Shown here piece by piece: positions 1 to 13,800 of a stretch of 64,000 bases of DNA (the first letter of the stretch is position 1; each line of letters opens with the position of its first letter). The notes beneath the pieces are model-generated. The model saw only the letters and a list, made by a program, of their open reading frames with translations, searched no databases and was not told the origin of the DNA. The stretch comes from Hoplostethus atlanticus (taxonomy: Eukaryota; Chordata; Actinopteri; Trachichthyiformes; Trachichthyidae), in assembly GCA_034670405.1 (NCBI GenBank), contig JAXDDX010000012.1, forward strand, positions 6,017,501 through 6,081,500. The letters run 5' to 3'. A program made the translations under genes and the position numbers.

Positions 1-1585
1 CTATAGGTTTTACAGGTATTAAAAATGTTTCAGCTTCCAGAGGAGCAAGCCCTCTGGACCTCCCTTCTTCCAACATATAACCCTGGTGCAGCAGGTTACT
101 GTTGCATCAGTAAACTGTTACATACTTCTGATGTATGATTTATTTATTTTCTGATCCCCTTAGCATTTTTCTTGCAGTCATGAAGCAATTATGATGGTGT
201 CATTTTATTGAGGAGTAATATTTTTGAGCCATGTAATGCTATTATTTATTGTCTTCTGGTGACTTATCCCTGTACCCCAAATCTCCACATGTACTCAGTC
301 TGCTATTAAATCCCATATTTTCCATATCTCACCACGCTGGAATTCCAAATAGTTGAATAGCTAGAATAGCTGCAAATGAATAGACGTGGTGTCTATAATG
401 AGGGGAGAGATAGCTGCAGTTCTGGGAGGCTTGTTTTAATTTTCCTCGGCATGCAGTGAAATAAACCTCCACCGCATGCACTGACTATTGAATCCCATTC
501 TCTCATGAAAGCCAAATGCCTTGACCAAACACAAAACATTACCCATCTCAGAATACATTCTGGCGTCAGACTCTGGTCACCGTTTCTCAGCTGCCGTACC
601 AGATGCAGTTCATCTACCACATATGGTCACTGTGTATGCTTCTGAATGTGAGTGTGTGTTGGCAGAGAAGAAAGAGGAAAAGGCGACAGATATTTAAAAA
701 AAAAACCAGTTTGGATTCTCCTCTTGTTAGCTTTCCCACTCTTTCTCTTTCCTTTTTTTCCCCCCCTCAACTGTGCAGCCATTCTCAGCCATTCTCGCAC
801 TGACCCAGGAGGGGGTATCACACACACCGACTTGCAGACCTCTAAATCTGCCTAGTGACAGCTCGGTCCCGTTCTGTCAGGGCCCAGAGAAAGAGAGGAA
901 AATCTATGTCCCGGGCCCGAAGAAAGAGGAGAGGATATAAATGTCCCTGCGCTTTGTTCGGCGTCCCATCGCCAAGATCCAATAGCAAGCCATCAGTCAA
1001 GTGGCTGGCCAACAGGCTATTGTGATGTAATTGACCCTGATGAAGTGGTGGGCCTTTAATTTGGGACCCGTGTGAACATTAATAACGTGGCTCATAATGC
1101 TCAAGCCTCTCCCGTCCCTTACTTTTTGTCTCTTTATAACTCGGAGATAAATCTTCCCTTACAGGGCTGAAGCCGCAAGAGTAGAAGAAGCAAACAGTTG
1201 AATCTACTGATATTCCCTTTGGACTTCTAAGTGGGCATGTGTTGTGGTTATCTGGTATTGTCAGGATAATGTTGAGGTTTTTTTTGTGTGACAGCATTCT
1301 CATCTGTTCCATCAGAAGGCTGCTGAGTCGGCTGACCTACGGCTTTAACTCTGCAATTCGAGAACAGCTATCAAACTGTCTTGGGTTTGCTCTGACATTC
1401 CCCCACAAACTAAAGCCTTGATTTTCTTTCTCTCACTTCTCCTGTCCCCTTTTCTCCCATTATGTCTCTCTCCCCTGTCTCTTCCTCTCTCTCTCTCACC
1501 CCCCCTCCCTCCCTCTTCTCTCTCCCTTCTTCCCATCCTCATTTCCTCCCTCCCTTTTTTTTTTTTGGGCTCTTGTCCAACCCAG
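1..1585. other. stau2 intron, 3' part
   Basis: No exon is recognisable here. The stretch 840-1090 is low in repeats and looks like ordinary unique intron. From about 1418 to 1585 the plus strand is almost purely pyrimidine, ending in a T run and the acceptor at 1584-1585, so it serves as a very long polypyrimidine tract for the first exon in the window. The exon for the region between dsRBD1 and dsRBD2 must lie upstream of position 1. Confidence 0.7.
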
Positions 1586-1745
1586 GTACCATTACCCTGT
1601 TCCTAAGATCTTCTATGTGCAGCTGTCTGTGGGGAGTAATGAGTTTATTGGTGAGGGACGCACCCGCCAAGCAGCCAGACACAATGCTGCCATGAAGGCC
1701 CTGCAGGCCCTCCGCAATGAACCCATCCCTGAGCGACCACCACAG
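1586..1745 (+). CDS. stau2: stau2 exon: C-terminal half of dsRBD2
   Basis: 160 nt between acceptor CCCAG (to 1585) and donor GTAACC (from 1746). It enters in phase 2 (one base completes a codon, probably Arg) and leaves in phase 0. The 53 codons begin [16 protein letters not shown] and end [11 protein letters not shown]. It carries the last beta strands and helix 2 of dsRBD2, including the Gly-Glu-Gly turn and the basic helix [14 protein letters not shown]. Human STAU2 has the closely matching [16 protein letters not shown] and NEPIPERSPQ (from memory). dsRBD2 contributes less to RNA affinity than dsRBD3 and 4. Confidence 0.95.
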
Positions 1746-4700
1746 GTAACCGCACGCATACAACACACACATCACCTTGTTATGACCAGGACTAATAGGT
1801 TGTAATATATAATGATAATACAATAATTTACTCATCTCAATATTGCGGTTATGTGGAAACTAAAATTGCGATTAACTAATATTAATTGTGCCACCCTAAT
1901 ACACACAGACACATAAATGTGCATGCCCATTTTTCTCTACCCCCACTCCATAGAGCTGTTTCCATCCCAACCTGTTGGTCTCTCATTCATTCAGCTTTTA
2001 GAAGGTCACTCGCTACTCCAATCATCCTCCAATCATTGCCGTCTCATCCATCCAGCTCTGTTCCCACCCTCCGACTGTTTTCACCTCAGATGACTATCTC
2101 TCCACTCGACCCCTTCCCACTGCCCACTTCAAAACACTTCCCCGCTTGATGAAGAGTCGAGGGATTTGAACTGCTGATCCGCTGGTGCTCTTCCCGCAAA
2201 GGTTCTAGTGTTATACTGCTTTTTTTTTTTTTTTTTTTTTTGCTGTCACTAAGTTGACTGCTTCACCAGCTTTCATCAGATTGACTCCAAATCCACCTCA
2301 GCCCCAATTACTCTAATGTATAATTCAAGCCACTGTCTCCCCCCCACAATCTCCTTAGTGTTAACCTGCACCTGGCAGGGGTTTATTTTCTTACATTTCA
2401 ATTTTTTTCCCCTTTTTTCTTTCTGTCTACTCCCAATGTCACTGTACCCTTCCAGAGTTTCCCCCCCCAGGCAATGCTGTTAACTGTTGTTATCATCTCC
2501 CACCGGAAATCAAATTACCCCATATCCTCACAGCCTGGCATCACCACCGGTTATTCAAAACGCTTTGGCTCCTCTTGCTCGCCTCACTCGCTTGTCTTGT
2601 GGCGTCGGCCTCCACAAATGAGCTCTTTGTTAGCTGCTGCTTCCGAGTCTTGCTTTACAAATTGAGGCACATTGTGTGTACAGTATATGTCTTTCTGTCT
2701 CTGCGTGTGTGTGTGTGTACGCGAGCATGTGTATATGTGTGAACGCCCTTAGGCTAAAAGTGTTCCTTTCACTGTGGGCTTGCATGTCACCCCTTTGTTT
2801 TGCAGAAGGCCACAGGTAAATATCACTGTCTTTCTAATGAGAATGTGTACACACAAGCAGAACAACAACATGTAACCCCAGGAGAAGCGAAGAAGAAAGA
2901 CGCACCTCCACTTTTACACAGCTTCAGGCACTAAGGATTGCATGTTGACACCGTTGACTAATTCATAAAGCCCTGCCGAAGGGTTTAGATGCTGGCGATA
3001 CTCCTAACACTTGCGATGTGCAAACAACTGCAGTTCCTGTCTTGTAGGGAGGGGGTTGTTCCCCTCACATGTAGTGGATTGACTTTATGTGGACAAGGAG
3101 AGGAATCACGAGAGTCTAGGAGCAGTTGGAAAAGGAAGATGACAAATATAGGTGGAATTGTGAGGAATTCAATGCATTTAGAGTTGTCAGAAATTACTTT
3201 TTATGTTAGCCTCTTTTCCAATAAGGAATACCAATCAATTTTAGGAATTATGATTTCCCATCCATTAGAAATTCCCTTCATCCCGTCCTTTGAGGTAGAA
3301 TACTTTTATTCACATTACTGAGTCAATAGCCCAAGAACAGAGAGAGACAGATTCTCAGACCATTGTAATGGAGTCTTGTCTCATCTATGGCAACATTTTC
3401 AACTTCAGAACAAGCATGCATGTGCACACACAGACAGGCAGACACATACACACCAACACACCCACAAGGCCACCTCTATTTTGTCCTGTTATGTTGGTAT
3501 TTCCCCCTGGACTCTCAGTTCAATTGATTTTTTCAGCAGTAGAAGCAGCAGTGAGGGCAAATTTAGCCCTCTATACGTCACTGTCACAGGAAGGTCACAT
3601 GTCTGCATATCTGTCACTCCAGTTTGTACACGCACACAGAAAAACATTGCAGCTTAGTAATGTAACCCTGAGAGGAGGTTCACAATATTAATCACACACA
3701 TCAACAACACATAAAGCAATGGCAGGAGAAAGCGTAACCATGAAAACATATTAGAAATGTTATGAAAACAGCCTGTGATGAACAAACGACCTAGCCCTTC
3801 CAAACAATCTGTCTCACTTTCTTGCCTCGTTCTCTCACACACACGTACACACGCACACAACAACATGACAGGCAGATAATGTATGCCACGGCACACACCG
3901 CTAAACATCAGGCAAACACACGGAGCCAATGTGAGGGCTTTTTGGCCGGAGTGCTACCACGTGAAATACAAGAGATCTCACAGCATGAATCATGTGTCGT
4001 ATCAGATCACACAATGAGGAGGTAGGAGGGGAAGGAGCCTAGAGGGGAGGACCGCAGCCATCCATACTCAGACAGACAAAGAGCTGGACATGGGAAGATA
4101 AAGATCGAGACAACAGTCTGCATTCCCACAGACAAATGGCATCAAAAAAACATACGTTGTATGGGTGTTGATACTGAAAGACTGTCTTGGGGTGAACTAG
4201 GATCTTGTTTCATCTATTAATGTAATCCTTGGACCTATAGCAGGACTTCAATTCAGACTTAAGAATTCCTCAAAGTTATTCCTGTGCTCTCAGACAGTCC
4301 AGTCATTATTTACCGGTCTGGCCAAGTTTACTGGCACCCTTGTATTTCATGCAGATAAGGTACAGTATTGTCTGAAATAACTGGAAGTTGAAACAACTTT
4401 CGGTTGTTGTTTCGGTTTCATCACACATTCATCTATCATTTCAAAATTGAGAAGTTGCCATGGCCATGATTATTGGCTCCCCTTTAAAACGATCCAAATC
4501 AAGAAGGGCTTTACGGTTGGAGGCCATGTAAGATTCCACTGCTGCAAGAGAAACACAAGAAGACCGGATCGATCTGGATCAGAAATTGCATGCTTATCCA
4601 CATAAAATGCCCCTGATGCTCTTCCACTGACCTCTAGCATCTTTTCCCAATTCACTCTACATGGAGCAGCTCCACGCTGGTTCTCTAGTTTCTGACTTTG

Positions 4701-4831
4701 GGGAAGAGTTTGACATTCACAAATAATGATAGGACTGTCCCAGACCCGAGAAATAGAATATAGGAATTCTTAAATTTAATGGCATTCCCCGTTGTTTGTG
4801 TATGGTGTGTGAGTGTAAGAGAGAGAGAGAG

Positions 4832-4863
<32 letters not shown>

Positions 4864-7800
4864 CTCTGTACACACACAGGACCACCAGTCATGTCCTGGA
4901 ATACTGGAGTTCTCAATCCCAAATCAGATAACGACCACAGCCAGAAAGCAGACAGGCTTTTCGTTGCAGCAGCTTGGCCGAGATCCACCCTGTGTGTGTG
5001 TGTGCGTGTGTGAGACAGTGTGTGTGTGTGTGCCTGCCTGTACGTTTGCATACAGGTTGGAGTCAGAGGAAGAAGGAACGTCTGAAATAGTGTTTTGAGG
5101 CATACTGTGGCCATGAAAAATGTTCTGCCAGTTGCTGGATGATGTGGAGTGGTAACAGGCAGCATTGCTGTTATTGTAATTCACTGTTCCTGACGTTGGC
5201 TCCTCATATCCTGAAATGTTCACACAGGCATTGCACAGAAGTAACTCCTCTTGATGCTTGGAAAATAATGTTGAAACTCAATTTACTCATGATTTTAGCT
5301 AGCATACATAGAACGATAGACTACTTGGAAACATAAACGTGACAAACGGAACAATCAATATGTCCACTTGTCTTCCCTCATTTCCTGGTCTTGAAGTTGG
5401 TTTGGGTTAATCAGACGTCTTGACAGTGTTTCATCCGAGGTGTGCCGTTCTGATGTCTTCCTCTGTTTCTCCCCCAGAACCCGGAGGAGAAGGAGGAGCA
5501 GGAGGAAGGCACTGATGCCAGCAAATCAGAGATCAGCCTGGTCTATGAGATTGCCCTCAAGAGGAACCTGTCTGTCAACTTTGAGGTGAGAAAGACTTGA
5601 GAGAGTTGTGACATTACACCTGAAATCACCCACGGAAAACTCATGATGCCGTTACTATTCTTCTGACTATGAACTAAATATCAAGAGTCACGATGATGCC
5701 TCACTTAACCTTCTTGTATCAGTGGACTGAGCAAAGATAAGGCCGTGTGGTCAGGAAATTTCAGAGACGTCATGATTCTTTTTTTTCTTGCGAAATATCA
5801 TGATGTGGTAAGTGTTTTGAAAATCAAGTAGCATATCAGCCTGGTGTAAAGGTAATGACGAGGACGTAGTTACGGAGTAGTCAAGTTACTCTATCCCCCA
5901 ATGATGCACGAAATGTTCAAGGACGCACCCAGTTTTACGTAGATGTTTGAGATCACTTTTGCGGGCGGGAAGTTTTGGATGTGTCATCATCGTGTTTCTG
6001 GACTGATGCAGAGCTGAAGGGGATCTCTTGGCGTGGCCTTTGCAGGTGACTCAGTTGATAAGGCATTCGTCCATTTGCCTCACGCAACACAGTAACTGGA
6101 CCTCAAAAAAAAATCTGTGAAGGAAACCTAACCAGTCAACCTAATTTACAGGGCCGTGAAACTTTATTCATATGAATTATGTTCGTCAATTTGCCTTTTC
6201 TGTTTTTGGGCCAGTTGAGTAAAAACATATTTACAACAACTGCCTCAGGGAGAAATTGTAGGGTGGCAGAGGGTTAATAACATTCACAAATTCAGCTTGG
6301 CAGTTTTTAGTTTTTCCCACCCAGAGTTTCCCAGACAGTACAGGGAATTGCACCGCCACGTCTCTAACCAATAGGCTGCCCCCATCTTTTCTAAATGGAT
6401 GAAGAAGTACAATGTATCCTTACATAACCTGCTGGGTCTGCTCTCCTTGGCTTTCACCATATCTCAGCTGACTCATCCCACGTTTTCTCCCCGCTCGCCC
6501 CTTTCTTCTTCTTCTCCTGTACTCTGCAAGGTGCCAAAAAACAAGGGGAGGCTCAGTTTACTCTGTGTGCCCTCTCCCTTCCTCCGTACAATCCCTCCCT
6601 TCCAGCTCTCCTTCCATCACTCCCAAAAATCACAGAGACAGGGTGGTGGTGCGTTGGGGCCGGGTGGGGGGGGGAGATAGAAAAGGAAATAGTGGAAGGG
6701 AGGGAGACTCTGTTGACTTTCCTTGCTAATAAGCGTTTACACAACATTGTAAAAACGTATCTGGAAAGTGGTCCAATCCTCCCTTTGTGTGATACACATT
6801 TGCTCATCAGAGCATGACATGGCCGTCCTTCCTGGAACCACAATTAGTGATTCCAGCTAAATCGGGATTGATGTGATTCATTATCTGTCATGTCTTTGTC
6901 ACCGTCAGCAATTATGTGGCTTTTATCTTCACTTCATCCAAATTGGAAGCTGAGAGTGGTGGTTTTAAAAGTAGACCGCAACTGCATTCCCCCAACTGTC
7001 TCCCTTATGTCTGCTGTCAATCTGGAGACTGGATGTTCATGACTGCGACCTGATGAGCAGTAAATCAGTATCTTCTCTGTTTTGTTCACTCTCTCGCTGT
7101 CTATCTATTCCTATCTCCCTCCACAGCTACTATTCTTTGTGTGTTTAAGAGAACATGAATTGCATGTCCTTTGGCGAGAGTGATTGCAGTGTTTAACTTT
7201 AACGTACAGTGTAGAGATGGACCGTGGAAGCAGGTCTGAATGAAGCTACGGTTTTATTTCTGTTCTCTTTTCACTTGCTCTGCACTTGCGAAAGGTGTGG
7301 GCGAGGATGTTGGTGGTTCAGCGTTGTCCTCCAGCTCTTCACATGTCAATCACACCACAATTTATTTTCCTATGCCATGTCCAACAAAGCAGTCTGAAGG
7401 CCAGGCATGCAACGAGGCAATCATCCAATCATCTCCTCTCCCTCTCCTGGCATACCACACTTCTCTCCCCCCTCTTACCGCTGATGGCCCCCTTGCAGCT
7501 TCACATAGATCCTCAATCACTGTGTTGCATGCAATATGCTCTCACTGCCACTCACTGTGGCTACAGCCCAAGTGTGAATTGCGCAATAGATCTCTCTGGG
7601 TCTGTCGTTGCCCATCTGGGCCATTATAACTCATCAGCTTTTTGGCCCCTTATCCCCTACCCTGCCATGTTGCATTCCCTTTACTGTGTTCTCTTCTGAT
7701 GCGCTGAGAGGAAATGACACACTCCCCCCCCCCCACACCCCCAATAACCGTCAAACTCAAACCATACTCTTAAACTCACACACATGCACACATAAACACA

Positions 7801-10800
7801 CGTATACTCACATACATAAGCAGCCTGCTCCCATGTGAACGCCTTTCACAGTAGGCGTTTTTTTTTTTTTGTTTTTTTTAAATCATCTCAACCCTGCCCT
7901 CACTGGGGCATAAAATTACCCATGAGTCACTGCAGCAAGTGTCCGCTTTCCCTTCCCGCTGCAACGAGGAGGGTCGCCGCCACCCCCGAGAGCCAGTCAG
8001 CTGATTTAATCCCCCCGTCAGGCAATATCAAACAGATGTCAGGATCAAAGACGAACCAATCTATAAATCACAGCTTGTGTGTTGGATCGGAGGCTCCCTT
8101 TCCAAAGAGGACACAAGAGAAGAGGGTCTGGGCCAAGAACCACCCATCTTTTACAAGAAGCAGCTTCCCTCAGGGCTTGTCCATCCACCAGTCATCACAA
8201 AAGAGCCTTTCTTCCCTCTACCAGTCCCTGCCATTGTCCCACCCTGCTCCCATAGCCTCCTCTTCCAGAGTACCTGAGGTCTCGCACGGATCCCTGGACC
8301 GCTCAGGGTATTGATGTCTCCCTGAGAAGCAGAAGAGAAGGCCTCACAGGCGAGAGGGATTAGAAAAAAGAAGAGATGGAGAGACAAGAAGAGAAGGGGA
8401 TTGGAAAAAAATCAACATTGAATTACCAAGCGTTTCCTGTGTACAACCTGATCCTTGTCGTCAGGCGGGAGACAGGTGTGTTTGTGTGTTTGTTTGTGTG
8501 TATGTGTATGACTGTGCGCGTGTGCGTGCGTGTAAGTGAAAGGAGGTGCTGAAATCCCATCGGCGTGGTGCGGATACCGTGTCGTCTGCCAGGAGACTGA
8601 CTGCAGCTCGTCTGCCGCCATCCTGGGCCAAGAGTGTGTGACGAGCACACGCTCTCACGCTCTCTATTGTCAAGTATGAGCTATGCCATACCTGTACAGG
8701 CTACGTTTTGATTACTTACATCTTGCATGTGTTTACTATCGGTTGCGCAATCTTATCAGTGCGTGTGCAACACTTGTTCCTCAGCACTTACTGTCATATC
8801 GTCAAAGGTAGACTGACTGCCAACTCAGTCTGCTTCGTCTGAGCCCGCACAGGCGGTCCACAGCTCACCCCATCACTCAGCTTTACAGGCTGTAATGCTC
8901 TAAGTGCTCTCAGAGGGACGGGGGAGTGGAGACGGGGGACTCACAAGACCTGTTAAGGCATGGCGTCCTTACAAGTTCCCAATCCGTCACCTCACGAGGG
9001 CCAGGGACATTTTGCGTCAGTAGGTGCCCTGTCACCTGCAGCAGGCTGATGTATGCCAGAATCGTCCATCATGTCTTTATAAACTGCAAATGTATTTTTC
9101 AAGACAAATCTCTCAGCGTCTGTGAAGTCGACCATCATCTGAATGAAGATGAAATCCATCCTCTGGTGGGTTAGTGTTTATTGCTTTGTTAAGTTACCAT
9201 TTAGCGCCACTGCTTCAGCTAAACCATCTCAGTGACAGGTGTTAAGAGACAATGTGATGGACAAGGAGAGTGAGAGAGTGATTGATTAATTGATTAAGTG
9301 ACAGACTGAGAGGGAGCGAGAAGCAGCTGCAGAACTGAGGACAGCTGTAGTGCTGCGATCGCCTCACCCTGTCCTGCACCTCCCATTACTCCCTACAACC
9401 CCATCAGAGACCCCCTAGAGGCTGCTGGTAACCAAACGCCGACCACGTCTACATCCAGCCTAATAATCCGTTAATGGCAAGTGACATGATCTCAGCTGAC
9501 CAGTGGCCCATTATGTACAGTATCAGCACCATCCACAAAGTGAGCGGGTTCAGAAGGGGGATGCATCCAGTCCCATGGAACATTGTAATGTACAAGGAGC
9601 TGCCATGTTGCATTTCCTCCTCCTAGTGATGAGCAAGACCAGAGGGGACCTCCTGGGATGGGGGGAGCATTGCTGTTGGCTTGGAGGGCTATTCCTTCAA
9701 GCTTCCTCTACATGACAACACAGACAATCCTCACACATTCTTGGATTCGTGGTGCAGGAATGCTGACTAGCTGACATGTACATTGACTGGGGACGTCTGT
9801 GTTTGTATGACATTTGTGTGTGTGTGTGTGTGTGGCTTTGTTCTCGTCAAGGTCTTATATTATGCTGTGATATTGTGTGTATTTGAGGAATGCTCAGGAT
9901 GATGCCTCAGTTTTATCTGTTATCGGTCACTGGGTTCAGATGAACTGTTTCTAGATTGCAATTGATTGCTACAATTTCTGCTGTCTGCACTGCAAATTGA
10001 GTTGAAATTAGGGAGAGTGAGAGAGAGCGAGATATTCTGAGAATGTCTAAACACACGCTCAGCAGCCACAGCTAGAGGGAGAGCAAGGCAAAAAGACAGA
10101 GAAATATGATGTGAATAGGCCAACACATCAGCTGAACATGCAGGGTTGGACTCGGTAAGTGTGTGAAACCTAATTCTTCCTCCAGTGTGTCTCCCCGAAT
10201 AAGGTTGGGGAGGACCCCACCTGCTACACACTCACACACACAATGTGTTCTCGGACTTCACAGGAAGTGGATGTGATTGCAGAAGCATGACCTAACGCCA
10301 GCCGGTGTTTGTTTAAGGTCTCCCAGGTGACTAGAGGCTAGAGCAAGGAAACTGAGCCCTCATCACCAGAGACTGTCATCTAGGAACAGTGCTACTCTTT
10401 ATGTGTGTATGTGTGTGTACGTCTGTATGTGAGTGTGTGCGTGCGTGAGTGTGTTTGAATATGAATCACACACACATATGGGTGGGTAGCACTGTGACCA
10501 TCGAGAGCAGATGTTGTGGACCACCTGGTGCTGCTGCTTGCAAAGTAGACACACATGCTACACAGTCACACACTCCCTCACACACATTTTGCGCAAAAAG
10601 ACACAAACACTCCACTCACACGCTATGCACACACACACACACACGCAAATACACATCTGCCCTGTTTCTTGGAGTCTGTGCTGTCTGTGCTGTTTTCTGT
10701 AAAACACCTTGTGACAAACCTGACACACTGACTCATCTGTGCTTGCAGGCTTTCACTCACACCTCTCACCACCTGCAGCTCTCATTAATTCATTTCTCAT

Positions 10801-13800
10801 TTCCAACTTTTCCCGCCCCCCCCCCCAGGTGTTGAAGGAGAGCGGCCCCCCCCCATATGAAGAGCTTCCTGACCCGCGTCACCGTGGGGGAGTTCTCTGC
10901 CGAGGGCGAGGGCAACAGCAAGAAGCTGTCCAAGAAGCGCGCCGCTCTCTCCATCCTGCAGGACCTGAAGAAGCTGCCCTTCATCCCCGCTGTGGAGAAA
11001 CCCAAGACACACTACAAGAAACGCCCCAAGACCATTCTCAAGGTACTGACCGACATAGCTGGGCAAGGCTCGGCCAGGCTGGGCTCCGGGCGTACAGACG
11101 CGCTGTGGTTTACTTCCCTAGAAAGGAATGCTCACATAATGCAGATACACGTGAACCATCTGGGGTCTTGCAAGGTACAGCCAGCTCAGTAGTGATGCTG
11201 CTCGTCTGTCATGACACCTTTGAGCATCACAAGGTTACCGATTATCACCATCTTAGTCACTTGACAGTGGAAACAGCCATATATGTAAAAGTCAACATGA
11301 GTAGCACCACAACAGGGTCACAACTGTACAAAATAGGTTTGTTTCGCAGACGATCTTAAAGCATAGTTTGGATGAGACACTATGAGAGTATTTCCTATTC
11401 ATTTCCTGTGTTTTTTCTGCTTCTCTGTGTGTATCCTTTGCACATGAAGCTGATCTCAGTTTCACGCATGAACTGTTTAATACTAAAGAACGCAAACGTA
11501 CTGTAGACAGTTTCAGTTTCCGTTTCCATATGACTCTGATGACAAGTCAGGCTCAGTACACAGTGGGTCATTGTGATACTGTGATAAATGGATGTGATAA
11601 TTGGAATAGATTGTGTCTCCCCTCATTCCCTCCCCAGACGGGACCAGACTATGGTCAGGGCATGAACCCTATCAGTCGTCTGGCCCAGATCCAGCAGGCC
11701 AAAAAGGAGAAGGAGCCTGAGTACCTGCTGCTGTCTGAGAGGGGCATGCCCCGGCGCCGAGAGTTCATCATGCAGGTACACAGTGGGGATAGAAAGGGGT
11801 GGATTTCCTTTTTGTTATTGCATGTATCTTTATATTTTCATTTATTTCTATTCATATTGTATTTTTTTTAGTTAGTTTAGTTATATTTTTATATTTATAT
11901 ATTTGTATTTATATTTCAAACCAAATTTGTCAACTTCTCTAAAAATGTTTGGCACCTCAAAAAAGTGATGTAGGCTTTTTTCCACCAGTCACAATTCCAG
12001 TAAAAATAAAGATCAGGTGTGCAGCAGGTGAATTGGGGCGGGGGTGTAGAGCTGGGATCAGCTTCTCCTTTGCCATGTCAACTAATGATTTAGATGTAAA
12101 GCTTGTTTAAAAGTGTTAGAAACATTAAGATGTAGAAACATTTACTCTGCAACTTATTGATAATTAAGGCAGCATCCATAAACAAGAGCAAAATGGAGGC
12201 ATGAAGATTTGTTTTAGTAGTTGGAGAAAGGAAGGTGAGTCAGACGCTGGAGGTCAGCAATGTGTGAGGGACGTAGAAGTCATAAGAAATCCCCAGCAGT
12301 GGATAGGAGATCAGTTGTGTCTCAACGTGAAAGGAGGACAGTGAGAGAGGCAAAGGTCTGGGCAAACAGAGATGTGCTCCATCCTGCTTGGTGTTGTATC
12401 ACCAGACAGGCGTATCTTACCCTCTGCAACATTGAAAGACTCGCCCGCCAGGACCAGATGTGGAACCTTTATATGGAGGACCACATTGATATAAAGGGGA
12501 GCTGAAGTCAGCCTCATGTCCGGTATAATTGATGGATGCTTCAATTCTCCCAGGAGTTTCAGAAGCAACTTACACGCATCAGCTGTACGTGAAACCAAGC
12601 GTAGCAGTTTATTCATTGTTATCTGCTCTCCTTTGTAGCGTCAGTAGCACAGGGGAGAATGACAACATGGATGGGAGAGGGGGTGTGAGCAACCCATTAA
12701 TTACATTAAGAAACATAGAAAATTATTAATTAATACATATATATTTGTGATAGTGCACAAATATGCATTTTCTTGTATTATATTTATACGTTATATTCAA
12801 GACGATGATAACTATTAAGTTTTAATCAAATTGGTGTCAGTTTAAGTGTTTAATTTGAAGCCACTGAAGTTAATAGCAGGGTTGTGTCCTGCTTTTTACC
12901 GCTTGGCTGTGCATTTTAGTTACAAAAACTCTCTATTGCTCTTGTACCAACAGGCAGGTAGTAGATGATTGTTAATTTAACCAGAGATTCTCCTCTGTCT
13001 CTGTTTCCACTGTTTCAGCCCTGCCAGTGCTCTCTCTCTCTGTCTCTCTCTGATCTTCTCCTACTCCCTCCCCTCCCCACCTTGTATTTGAAAGGTTACG
13101 TTTAATATTCATTATGTTTATAGCATGCAGTTAAAGCTCAAGATAGATGGCCATGCGTCTTTACGGCCATGTTTTCCCCCAGTGGAGCAGCCAACTGTTT
13201 TATGCTATTCAATTGCCATTTCAAGCTTTTACGGCTGGTAAAGAAAGCACTGCCTGGCTTCTCTGCTGCAGAAAGGTAGAGGAAGGTGGGCTGGAGTAAG
13301 GAGGCTGGTTCCATTAACAGAATTCAATTTCATGGTCTCGCTGTAGCAACGACCTTTGACCCTTCGCTCAGCTGTGGGTAATTAACATTTTAGTCGGTAA
13401 TCCAATCAATGGAGCAGGGACTTTGTATGGACACTCATTAGTTGCCACAATAATGATATTCAGTGTTTCTCCATCTATTTGAGGCACAACTGGGTCATGC
13501 TTAAAAATCCAAGGCACACCATAGCAAGGTAACAGAAATAAATCAATGTAGCTGCAATCACAGTCAGTATAACCAGATATTTCATTAGGATTTAGACTCT
13601 CAAAACTTTGTTCAAACCTAAAGCAGACCTGCCTAATATCGTCCATAGTCTCATATTATAGAAAGTTCCACTATTTTTACATGTACATACATGATCAACG
13701 ACATTGCTAAAATTAGATTTTAAGGAAAATCTGACAAGGCTGCAATCATGACAGGCTGGATAGATGCAAAATAGATGTTTAGTTTTTTAAGTTCACTGGC

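Larger units (their letters stand above)
1746..5477. other. stau2 intron, 3.7 kb
   Basis: Holds no convincing gene. It includes a T run at 2220-2241, interrupted GT stretches near 2706-2750 and 4990-5032, a GA microsatellite at 4818-4863 and a decayed Tc1/mariner fragment around 4310-4680. The stretch 1850-1900 resembles a common fish interspersed repeat ending in GTGCCACCCTAA, but I could not classify it. Confidence 0.6.

Noticed and set aside
6045..6125. tRNA-like box A sequence (TGACTCAGTTGATAAGGCA)
   Set aside because: There is no matching box B or cloverleaf; at best a faint SINE trace.
13368..13646. A 92-codon minus-strand frame in the stau2 intron
   Set aside because: No known domain, ordinary intron composition, and no supporting signals.
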